Shown here: one piece after another, positions 1 through 5,660 of the stretch
Numbering within the stretch: the stretch's first letter is position 1
Layout: each line of letters opens with the position of its first letter
NCBI GenBank assembly: GCA_910584115.1
Contig: CAJTYN010000182.1
Coordinates: forward strand, 1-5,660
Origin: an uncultured Lachnospiraceae bacterium
GTDB taxonomy: Bacteria; Bacillota; Clostridia; Lachnospirales; Lachnospiraceae
Length of the DNA stretch: 5,660 bases
Reading direction: 5' to 3'
Made by a program: the position numbers and the translations under genes
Notes under the pieces: model-generated
What the model saw: the letters and a program-made list of their open reading frames with translations, nothing else
What the model was told of the DNA's origin: nothing
Databases searched by the model: none

Positions 1-248
1 ACCCCTTACAACGCTTTTTTAAACGGCAGGTATTCTATATATCTGTAAAATTGTAACTGAGGGGAATCTTAGGGTTTCAAACATGTCGTGATCGACGATG
101 AAGGTCCGGAGATGATCATGGAAGTCAGGCGTTTTTTGTATAAAAGACAGGACCGTGACGCAAAGATATGATGAGATGAAAAAGACAGGCCAGAAATCCC
201 CAGATAGGGCCCCGGCTTTCTCTCTATCCTGCTTGTGAGATCATATAT
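1..248. other. Left-edge non-coding region
   Basis: I see no convincing complete gene here. On the minus strand, just past the stop of the leftward DUF1848 gene, bases 192-221 can form a weak imperfect hairpin (AGAAA against TTTCT, plus two C-G pairs after a mismatch). It is followed at 179-183 by a run of five T on that strand, so it may be a poor intrinsic terminator for that gene. On the plus strand, 73-168 is open for 32 codons between stops and its codons look host-like, ending at TGA 169-171. It has no well-placed start or ribosome binding site and could be the decayed end of a gene. The first 60 bases are AT-richer than the rest of the window. Confidence 0.4.
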
Positions 249-1187
249 TCATAGTTCAAGTCGGAGCTGGGTCACTCTGCATGAGACCATCTTTCGTCTG
301 GTGATCTTATCTTCTGGTCCGACTTCTCCGGTCAAGAGCGGAGAGGCTGGATCATCTTTGACGTTATCAGCGCGGAGCGTTTTTTTGCCGTGATCCGCAT
401 AGCAATACAGGCAGCCGTTAGAGCAGGTATCATATGCTCCGATATCCACACTTTCCATACAGCCGCATTTTGGCCGTTGAGATCGATCCTTTTTGACGTC
501 CAGGGGGCATTGCAGCAGTTGTCCGAAGAGCCGGTCGTCGATGCACCTTGCGTGTTCGATCCCGTAGCGCCGCAGATCGATCCCTTCCGCGCAGGTGTCG
601 ATACGCAGTCCATAGCTGTGGGCAATCTGGGCCAGGATCTTTGCCAAGTCCTCTTGTTGCTCGGCGGAAGGTCTTCTGGGAGACAGAGCGGCCATTTTTT
701 TCGCTGTATCGCGGTAAAAGTCAAGAAAACTGATCGTACATTTTTTGGTATATGGAGAGAGACGTTTCGCCAGTCTTTCAAAGTGACGGATGTGGTAGTC
801 GGGCGTATATGTCTCATTGAAAAAGATCGGATCATACCGCCATATCACCCGATCCGGGCCGAGCAGGTCGGACAACCTCTGGAAAGCAGGGATGATGACC
901 TTGTCCTTGCTGGGGAGATTTTTTTCCACATCTGTGCCGTAACTGGTGAGTGTAAATTGGAAATAATACATATAGTCTTTTAGCGCGTCCAGTCTCGGTA
1001 TCATAGGCGTCGGGTCTTTTGTCCAGAAGACGATCCCGTCGACCACTTCTGGTGATAAGCTGATGTGGCTGATCTGGTGGGGATTCATCGGATTGCGCAC
1101 GTACACATATCCGGCCTTGATACGTTCCATGAACCAGTCTGGATGATATGTTGGGATGTCTGTGCGGCGGCTGGCGCTGATGATCAT
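249..1187 (-). CDS. DUF1848 family protein with C-terminal cysteine cluster
   Basis: This encodes a 312-residue protein that I recognise as DUF1848 (PF08902) from its opening, ISASRRTDIP at residues 3-12, and from its C-terminal cysteine-rich block. That block has C241 and C243 (KCGC), then C255, C259 and C262 ending in YCYA. The last three are spaced CX3CX2C, the spacing used by radical SAM enzymes to hold a 4Fe-4S cluster, and C199 and C227 could also be ligands. Family members are about 300 residues long, so this one looks full length. The biochemical function is not established, and metal or Fe-S binding is inference. No signal peptide or membrane segment is visible, so it is probably cytoplasmic. 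The ATG at 1185-1187 is preceded by GAGGGAG at 1194-1200 with a 6-base spacer, which fixes the start. The gene is transcribed divergently from the DNA-repair-like gene at 1352. Confidence 0.9.
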   Translation of the reverse strand: MIISASRRTDIPTYHPDWFMERIKAGYVYVRNPMNPHQISHISLSPEVVDGIVFWTKDPTPMIPRLDALKDYMYYFQFTLTSYGTDVEKNLPSKDKVIIPAFQRLSDLLGPDRVIWRYDPIFFNETYTPDYHIRHFERLAKRLSPYTKKCTISFLDFYRDTAKKMAALSPRRPSAEQQEDLAKILAQIAHSYGLRIDTCAEGIDLRRYGIEHARCIDDRLFGQLLQCPLDVKKDRSQRPKCGCMESVDIGAYDTCSNGCLYCYADHGKKTLRADNVKDDPASPLLTGEVGPEDKITRRKMVSCRVTQLRLEL

Positions 1188-1233
1188 TTTTTTCTCCCTC
1201 GCTGATCGATCATGTTTCTGCTACTTAAGATTT

Positions 1234-1262
1234 AATATACACGATGATCGCGTGATCGTCCA
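1234..1262 (-). promoter_or_regulatory. Candidate sigma-A promoter for the DUF1848 gene, with a dyad in the spacer
   Basis: Read on the minus strand, TGGACG (1257-1262, four of six matches to TTGACA) and TATATT (1234-1239, five of six matches to TATAAT) are separated by 17 bases. They would start a transcript about 40 bases before the DUF1848 ATG. The spacer and the edge of the -35 hexamer are covered by a 16-bp imperfect palindrome at 1244-1259 containing two GATC half-sites. In DNA, 12 of its 16 positions are symmetric and the mismatches are transitions. That position would suit a repressor operator, but no regulator is identifiable. Confidence 0.4.
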
Positions 1263-1351
1263 GACATTCTTGTACGCAGAGGGAGGGCTGTCTGGCTTGT
1301 AAGGGCGGAAGATGTATGATAGGATGAGGACGCAGGAGAGGAGGAAAAAAG

Positions 1352-2263
1352 ATGGATCATTATTTGCAGTATCTAGCAGACCTGATCCCGGACAGGGACA
1401 GTCTGAAGCTCGTAAAGACAGAAGCAAAGAGATTTTACGCGGAACACACGGCCCAGGAATGCCGCGGCATGTATCCCGTCTTATACCAGTCGGAAGATTT
1501 CCAGATCCAGGAGGTGGGCGTGTTGCTGGCCGGGCATATCGCGGATGTGTACCCGGAGGCGCTGGCGTTCCTGCGCGATACAGTGAGCCTCCACGAGAGC
1601 TGGAAGGTGCAGGAGGTGCTGGCGATGGCGTTCGATCTTCACTGTGCCAAGATCGGATACGAAAACGCCCTGCCGGTCATAAAGGAATGGTCCGCCGACG
1701 GCCGGGCGAATGTCCGCAGGGCAGTCTCGGAGGGGCTGCGGGTCTGGACCAGCCGTCCGTATTTCAAGGAACATCCCCAGGAGGCCATCGCGCTGCTGGC
1801 GGGATACAGGGAGGACGAGAGTCCGTACGCCCGAAAGTCAGCAGGCAACGCGCTCAAGGACATCAGCAAGAGATACCCGGAGCTGATCCGGGCGGAGCTG
1901 GCCGCCTGGGACCTGTCGTCGAAACGGACGATGCAGGTCTATAAAGCCGCGACAGCGTTTTTGGATAAAAAAAGCCCGTCCAGCGATCTTACGAAGATCC
2001 CGGGGGTGGGCGCCAATATGCAGCGTCATCTGCAGGACATCGGCATCCACTGTGTGGCGGATCTGGTGGGAAAAGACCCGGAAGAGCTCTATCGCCTGGA
2101 CTGTCTGAAAAAAGGCTTCCAGGACGACCGGTGCGTGCTGTACGTGTTCCGCTGCGCGGTGTATTATGCGGAGCATACCCAGCACGACCCGGAGAGATTA
2201 AAATGGTGGTACTGGAAAGATAAAGAGTATCCAGAAAAAAGATCGGATGGATCGGATGGATAA
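1352..2263 (+). CDS. HEAT-repeat DNA-alkylation-repair-like protein with C-terminal Cdd1 helix-hairpin-helix domain
   Basis: This 303-residue protein has two parts. Residues 1 to about 205 are helical HEAT-like repeats of the DNA alkylation repair (AlkC/AlkD, PF08713) type. Recognisable stretches are SWKVQEVLAMAFD (83-95), NVRRAVSEGLRVWTSRPYF (120-138) and SPYARKSAGNALKDISKRYP (157-176). Residues 211 to about 290 match the Cdd1 'pathogenicity locus' domain (PF11731). It begins with the helix-hairpin-helix motif DLTKIPGVG (212-220), continues through DIGIHCVADL and DRCVLYVFRCAVYYAE, and ends at KWWYWKD (284-290). HEAT proteins of this family bind alkylated DNA and some are glycosylases. The helix-hairpin-helix part suggests non-specific DNA or nucleic-acid binding. 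A cytoplasmic DNA-repair role is inference, and I did not verify catalytic residues. The ATG at 1352 follows AGAGGAGG (1337-1344) with 7 bases of spacing. A weak promoter is possible (TTGTAA 1297-1302, TAGGAT 1320-1325, 17-bp spacer). The gene ends in a short tandem repeat encoding RSDGSDG. Confidence 0.85.
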   Translation: MDHYLQYLADLIPDRDSLKLVKTEAKRFYAEHTAQECRGMYPVLYQSEDFQIQEVGVLLAGHIADVYPEALAFLRDTVSLHESWKVQEVLAMAFDLHCAKIGYENALPVIKEWSADGRANVRRAVSEGLRVWTSRPYFKEHPQEAIALLAGYREDESPYARKSAGNALKDISKRYPELIRAELAAWDLSSKRTMQVYKAATAFLDKKSPSSDLTKIPGVGANMQRHLQDIGIHCVADLVGKDPEELYRLDCLKKGFQDDRCVLYVFRCAVYYAEHTQHDPERLKWWYWKDKEYPEKRSDGSDG

Positions 2264-2336
2264 AAAAGCCCGGCCGGGAGATACTGAGCGTGTGTATGAG
2301 GATATGCTATAGGACATGCTTTAGAGGAGGTACGGC

Positions 2337-3821
2337 ATGAACGACCAAGAAACGCCTGTATCTTCCAGCCTGCGGATCAACGAGGAATACGTCCGCCAGA
2401 AGCTGGAGAACTGCGACGACATCATCATCCGCCCCATGCGCTTAGGCGAGGGGAAGAAGGTGGACTGTCTGGTGGTCTACATCGAGGTGGCGGTCAGTAA
2501 CATGATGCTGGAGGATTCTGTGATCGGCAAACTGATCAACCATTTCTGGGAGATCCCGCCCGCCCAGATGAAAGAGTTCCTGGAATACAACGCCCTGGGG
2601 ATCTCGGACGTGACGGAGATCCCCACTATGGAGGCGGCTTTTAAAGCCATGTTGGCCGGGAACGCGATCTTCTTTATGGACGGGTACGATCAGGCCATCA
2701 AGATCGCCAGCAAAGGATATCCCAATATGGGAGTCTCGGAGGCGGAGCGGGAGAAGGTACTCCGGGGATCGAAGGAGGGATTTTCGGATTCGGTGAAGAC
2801 CAATTCCGCCCTGATCCGAAAGAGGGTCAAAGATACGCGGCTGAAGATCGTGGAATCCTACAGCGGGGTCCGGTCGGATACATTGATGCACCTTTTGTAT
2901 GTGGAGGATCTGGCACCGGAGGAGCTGTTAGAGGAGATCAAAGAGCGGCTGGCTTCATTTGAGATCGACGGCGTGATGGACAGCGGGGTCGTGCAGCAGT
3001 TGTCGGAGGAAGTCTGGTACTCGCCTTTTCCCCAGTTCCAGACCACGGAGCGGCCGGACCGGGCGGCGATGGAGCTGCTCAACGGCCGGATCGTCCTGAT
3101 CTGTGACAACTCTCCGATCGCATTGATCCTGCCCACCACGTTCCATGATTTCATGAAGGTGAGCGAAGACCGCTACCAGCATTTCGAGCTGGTGTCGTTC
3201 CTGCGGTGCCTGCGGTATATGGCGATGCTGATCGCCACACTGCTGCCGGGGATCTATCTGGCGGTCACCCGTTTCCACACCCAGGTACTGCCCACGAACC
3301 TGCTCCTATCCTTTGCGGAAGCCCGGCAGGGGGTCCCTTTTTCCAGCATCGTGGAACTCATCTTTTTGGAACTCTCGTTCGAGATGATCCGGGAGGCGGG
3401 GGTGCGGATCCCCGGGGCGCTGGGAAATGCCATCGGGCTGGTGGGAGGGCTGATCGTGGGACAGGCGGCCGTGGAAGCGAACCTGGTCAGCCCGATCGTG
3501 GTGATGATCGTGGCGCTGACGGCGCTCGGTTCGCTGACCATCCCCAGCGAAGAGTTTTCGGCGCCGTTTCGGCTGCTGAAATATCTGTTCATCTTCCTGG
3601 GCGGCTTCCTCGGGGTCTTCGGGATCCTGCTGGGGATCTACGGCGTGATCAGCCATCTGGCGGGCTTGAAGAGCTTCCATATCCCTTACCTGATGCCTTT
3701 TGTGGGAAAAGAGCTGGAGAAAAAACAGGGGGACGGCATCCTGCGGCGTCCGCTGCGGGATATGATCTGGCGCCCTGTCTTTGCGGATGAAGGACAGAAG
3801 GTCCGTCTGAAAGGAAGGTGA
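2337..3821 (+). CDS. gerAA: Spore germinant receptor A subunit (GerA family)
   Basis: This 494-residue protein is a full-length GerA family member (PF03323), the A subunit of the A-B-C germinant receptor in the spore inner membrane. Residues 1 to about 285 form the soluble N-terminal region. It includes the family blocks GSKEGFSDSVKTNSALIRKR (144-163), PFPQFQTTERPD (230-241) and NGRIVLICDNSPIALILP (249-266). The C-terminal half is a membrane domain with segments near 293-312, 335-350, 363-378, 384-400 and 415-440. It carries the hallmark REAGVRIPGALGNAIGLVGG (352-371). A short basic cytosolic tail follows. The start at 2337 is set by AGAGGAGG (2323-2330), 6 bases upstream. This is the first gene of a three-subunit operon, 73 bp after the preceding gene. 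Expression in the forespore under sigma-G would be expected from the family, but I found no convincing sigma-G promoter. The symbol is family level; the germinant cannot be read from sequence, and this could equally be called a gerK or gerB type receptor. Confidence 0.95.
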   Translation: MNDQETPVSSSLRINEEYVRQKLENCDDIIIRPMRLGEGKKVDCLVVYIEVAVSNMMLEDSVIGKLINHFWEIPPAQMKEFLEYNALGISDVTEIPTMEAAFKAMLAGNAIFFMDGYDQAIKIASKGYPNMGVSEAEREKVLRGSKEGFSDSVKTNSALIRKRVKDTRLKIVESYSGVRSDTLMHLLYVEDLAPEELLEEIKERLASFEIDGVMDSGVVQQLSEEVWYSPFPQFQTTERPDRAAMELLNGRIVLICDNSPIALILPTTFHDFMKVSEDRYQHFELVSFLRCLRYMAMLIATLLPGIYLAVTRFHTQVLPTNLLLSFAEARQGVPFSSIVELIFLELSFEMIREAGVRIPGALGNAIGLVGGLIVGQAAVEANLVSPIVVMIVALTALGSLTIPSEEFSAPFRLLKYLFIFLGGFLGVFGILLGIYGVISHLAGLKSFHIPYLMPFVGKELEKKQGDGILRRPLRDMIWRPVFADEGQKVRLKGR

Positions 3822-3825
3822 GAAG

Positions 3826-4884
3826 ATGCAGATGTTCGCTGATAACCAGAGGATCTCCCATCGGCAGATGAGCCGCCAGATGATCTTGAGCCTGCTGGTG
3901 CCCATCCTGCTGTGTCTGCCGGGGACGCACCACGTGCTGGGGGCAAACGGCCTGCTGGGGATCCTGATAAATCTCGTGGTCTATTTTTTCGTGATCATCC
4001 TGCTGATCCGGATCTCGCCGGCCTATGAGGTCCTGCCCAGATATATCGCTGTCCTATACCTGATCCCGCTCATCTTCACAGGGGCTTATCTGCTGGCCGT
4101 AGCTTCCCGGCTGGTGTGTACGTACCTGATCACAGGCATTCCCCGGTGGCTGGTGGGGCTTTTGATCCTGGGCGTGTGCGCGGTGGGGAGCCATGTGGGC
4201 CTGGAGAAAAGGGGCCGCATGGGGGAAGTCTCCTGCGGCCTGGTGCTGGGGAGCTTCCTGCTCCTGTATGTGCTGGCCTGTTTCCAGGGGGACAGCGCCT
4301 ACCTCAACGATCCGATACAGGGTGAGCTGAAATGGTGGTACGGCCTGGACAGCGCGTATATGATCTTCTGTGTTTTATCTTTCTTGGGATTTCTCCCTTT
4401 TCTGCTGTCAAAAGTGTCAAAGCCGCACAGCTCCTGGAAGCCCGCATTCTCAGGCGTCTTGGTCTTGAGCGGCATGCTGGGAGCGGCGCTCATACTGGCC
4501 CAGGCGGTCTTTGGCTGGGAGCGGCTGATCCGTGAGCAGTTCCCCATCCTCCCGCTGATGGCGGGGACGGACCTGCCCGGGGATGTGCTGGCCCGGTTCG
4601 ACGTGCTGTGGATCGCGCTCGTGATCTACGGGCTGTTCTTTTCCCTGGGGAGTCTGTGCTTCTATGGAAACCATATCCTGGATCAGACGCGGCTTGAGTC
4701 TCTGCGGTATGCACTGCTGGTGCTGGTCTACGTCCTGGCGGAAGATCCTTTCGGCCGCTTCCGGATCGAGGCCTGGTTCGGATGGCTGCTGACCCATGCG
4801 CTCACGCCGCTGCTCGTGGTCCTCACGCTGTACGTCGCGGTCTGGTATAAGAGCAGGAACAGAGGAGGTGTCCCGGAGAAATGA
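3826..4884 (+). CDS. gerAB: Spore germinant receptor B subunit (endospore germination permease)
   Basis: This 352-residue integral membrane protein is of the spore permease family (PF03845), within the amino-acid/polyamine/organocation transporter superfamily. In germinant receptors the B subunit is the likely germinant-binding component. About ten hydrophobic segments can be seen, near residues 17-33, 42-62, 73-96, 106-124, 134-152, 176-196, 207-228, 257-280, 293-305 and 320-341. This matches the family's topology and length of about 360. The early ISHRQM (10-15) resembles the start of TM1 in relatives. The ATG lies 4 bases past the A-subunit stop, and its ribosome binding site GGAAGG (3813-3818) sits inside the end of that gene, so the two are almost certainly translationally coupled. 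The stop overlaps the next gene's start in an ATGA. Assignment rests on topology, length and operon position as much as on motifs. Confidence 0.93.
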   Translation: MQMFADNQRISHRQMSRQMILSLLVPILLCLPGTHHVLGANGLLGILINLVVYFFVIILLIRISPAYEVLPRYIAVLYLIPLIFTGAYLLAVASRLVCTYLITGIPRWLVGLLILGVCAVGSHVGLEKRGRMGEVSCGLVLGSFLLLYVLACFQGDSAYLNDPIQGELKWWYGLDSAYMIFCVLSFLGFLPFLLSKVSKPHSSWKPAFSGVLVLSGMLGAALILAQAVFGWERLIREQFPILPLMAGTDLPGDVLARFDVLWIALVIYGLFFSLGSLCFYGNHILDQTRLESLRYALLVLVYVLAEDPFGRFRIEAWFGWLLTHALTPLLVVLTLYVAVWYKSRNRGGVPEK

Positions 4885-5489
4885 AGAAAAAGATCTTGAC
4901 AGCGGTCCTGCTGTGCGGCCTCGCATGTATCTTATGCGGCTGCAGCGGCGTGGAACCGGAGAAACGGCTGTACCCGATGGTCATGTCCGTGGATCATGAA
5001 AACGGCCGGTACCGGGTGACCTACGGCATGGCGGATCTGCCCGGATCTACCGGACAGGAGAAGCCGGAGGAGGGCGAGAACCCCGGAAATGTCTCTCTGT
5101 CCGGCCGGGATTTCGACGAGATCGACAGGGAATACGACCGCAGCCAGGAGAAATACCTGGACGTGAGTCATCTGGAGGTCCTGATCCTGGGCGAGGGGCT
5201 GATACGCCAGGGCCAGTGCGCGGCCCTCATGAATCATCTGAAAAAAGATCCTCTGGTGGGAGAAGACCTGTACGTGTTCCGGGCCAGCGACGTGGACGCG
5301 GTCATGGCTTATCAGGGGGAGGATAACGAGTCCATCGGGGGATACCTGGTGGGGATCTACGAGAACCGCCCGTACACGCAGAAGAAGTCGGGTGTCACCC
5401 TGCGGCAGGTCTACAACAGCTGGTACGGCCAGAAGGGACTTCCCGCGCTCCCGTTGATTAAATTAAGAGAAAGCGGGCCATACTTATGA
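4881..5489 (+). CDS. gerAC: Short Ger(x)C spore germination lipoprotein (N-terminal domain only)
   Basis: This 202-residue protein is the C subunit of the germinant receptor. It has a lipoprotein signal: basic MKKK, a hydrophobic core, then a lipobox LCGC with the predicted lipidated cysteine at C21. It would therefore be anchored to the outer face of the spore inner membrane. Residues 22 to about 195 match the N-terminal domain of Ger(x)C proteins, with EKRLYPMVMSVDHENGRYRV (27-46), YLDVSHLEVLILGEGLI (92-108), SIGGYLVGIYENRP (151-164) and LRQVYNSWYGQKGLPALPL (174-192). Ger(x)C proteins are usually about 350-400 residues with a second domain (PF05504), and that half is absent here. The reading frame closes at TGA 5487-5489, and the DNA after it looks like a different gene, so I see no continuation in another frame. 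It may be a natural short form or a truncated subunit. The start overlaps the B-subunit stop (ATGA), with AGAGGAGG at 4861-4868 upstream. Confidence 0.88.
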   Translation: MKKKILTAVLLCGLACILCGCSGVEPEKRLYPMVMSVDHENGRYRVTYGMADLPGSTGQEKPEEGENPGNVSLSGRDFDEIDREYDRSQEKYLDVSHLEVLILGEGLIRQGQCAALMNHLKKDPLVGEDLYVFRASDVDAVMAYQGEDNESIGGYLVGIYENRPYTQKKSGVTLRQVYNSWYGQKGLPALPLIKLRESGPYL

Positions 5490-5494
5490 TGTGG

Positions 5495-5510
5495 GCGGTC
5501 ATAAGACCGC
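5495..5510 (+). promoter_or_regulatory. Hairpin between the C-subunit gene and the next ORF
   Basis: GCGGTC (5495-5500) and GACCGC (5505-5510) form a perfect 6-bp stem around an ATAA tetraloop, extendable by one G-U pair (5494 with 5511). It starts 5 bases after the C-subunit stop and ends about 10 bases before the next candidate ATG. No T run follows, so it is not an intrinsic terminator. It could affect translation of the next ORF or stabilise the upstream mRNA. Its function is inference. Confidence 0.5.
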
Positions 5511-5520
5511 TGCAGAAAGG

Positions 5521-5660
5521 ATGGTCTGTCAGAGATTGAAAAGATATATCGTCTTGGCACTCGTTTGGATCCTCACCCTCCTGTGCATATACCGGCCTGC
5601 CCATGGGGGAGGGCCGGCGTATGCCTGGTGGGGGAGCATGTATCCCGAGTATTGTTTTTC
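5521..5660 (+). CDS. Small exported or membrane-anchored protein, 3' end outside window
   Basis: An open frame continues to the window's edge and encodes at least 46 residues from ATG 5521. It begins with a basic stretch (RLKR, residues 5-8) and a hydrophobic core (YIVLALVWILTLLCIY, 9-24). A signal-peptidase-like AYA follows at 33-35, and then a tryptophan- and tyrosine-rich start of the mature part (WWGSMYPEYCF). I read this as a secretion signal. I do not recognise the family. The start is uncertain. AGAAAGG (5514-5520) abuts the ATG with no spacer, so the in-frame TTG at 5536, 14 bases past AAAGGA, is an alternative that would give a cleaner signal peptide. The frame is open upstream to 5467, overlapping the C-subunit gene. 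It lies 31 bases after that gene in the same direction and is probably the operon's fourth gene. An accessory role in germination is only an inference from position. Confidence 0.6.
   Translation, partial: MVCQRLKRYIVLALVWILTLLCIYRPAHGGGPAYAWWGSMYPEYCF

Noticed and set aside
390..983. Plus-strand open frame of 197 codons
   Set aside because: It lies entirely antisense to the DUF1848 gene, whose protein matches a known family; the antisense translation shows no recognisable domain and lacks a good ribosome binding site.
2264..2278. Terminator at the GC palindrome CCCGGCCGGG
   Set aside because: A real hairpin would have only three base pairs around a four-base loop. The T run occurs only on the minus strand, where no gene would use it.
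2264..2336. Sporulation (sigma-G type) promoter in the 73-bp gap before the A-subunit gene
   Set aside because: GTATG (2294-2298) with CATGCTT (2315-2321) resembles the consensus but has a short 16-base spacer and would start transcription inside the ribosome binding site. AGATA with TATGCTA (2303-2309) has a long 19-base spacer and a mismatch. Neither is strong enough to annotate.
3206..3790. Plus-strand open frame of 194 codons inside the A-subunit gene
   Set aside because: It is an out-of-frame reading of the conserved GerA membrane domain, rich in Gly, Arg and Ala as expected from a GC-rich shadow frame.
2201..4342. Shared 12-mer AAATGGTGGTAC near 2201 and 4330
   Set aside because: Both copies encode KWWY in unrelated proteins with different flanks, so this is most likely chance and not a repeat element.
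5481..5510. Programmed frameshift joining the C subunit to the following open frame
   Set aside because: The +1 frame overlaps and a hairpin follows, but I see no recognised slippery or shift-prone heptamer. The downstream frame also starts with its own signal peptide, which suits a separate protein better.
1..5660. CRISPR arrays, transfer or ribosomal RNA genes, insertion sequences
   Set aside because: I saw no regularly spaced repeats, no cloverleaf-like stretch with conserved T-loop bases, no rRNA-like sequence, and no transposase-like protein or terminal inverted repeats in the window.

Overview
The window reads as chromosomal DNA from an endospore-forming, moderately GC-rich member of the Bacillota (Firmicutes), most plausibly Lachnospiraceae or a related clostridial family. 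The grounds are an intact gerA-type spore germination operon, strong purine-rich ribosome binding sites (AGAGGAGG) and a Cdd1-type helix-hairpin-helix domain typical of clostridia. The family placement is inference from gene content, not from a database search.

Layout. Bases 1-248 hold no convincing gene. They contain a weak candidate terminator for the leftward gene and a short, codon-like open stretch that may be a gene remnant. A leftward gene (249-1187, minus) encodes a DUF1848 protein with a cysteine-rich C-terminus that includes a CX3CX2C triad. A 164-bp divergent intergenic region follows, carrying a fair promoter for the leftward gene with a GATC-rich dyad in its spacer. A rightward gene (1352-2263) encodes a HEAT-repeat, DNA-alkylation-repair-like protein with a Cdd1 helix-hairpin-helix domain at its C-terminus.

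From 2337 onward three tightly packed genes encode a germinant receptor: the A subunit (2337-3821), the B subunit (3826-4884, 4 bp after A) and the C lipoprotein (4881-5489, overlapping B by ATGA). Together these normally form an inner-membrane complex in the spore that senses small-molecule germinants. The C subunit has only 202 codons, so it contains the lipoprotein signal and N-terminal domain but lacks the usual C-terminal domain. After a small hairpin, a further gene begins and runs off the right edge. It would encode a small exported or membrane-anchored protein that I cannot assign.

I see no clearly new system. The observations most worth checking are the one-domain C subunit with the unassigned exported ORF behind it, the radical-SAM-like cysteine triad at the unexpected end of the DUF1848 protein, the HEAT-Cdd1 domain combination, and a roughly four-fold excess of GATC across the window.
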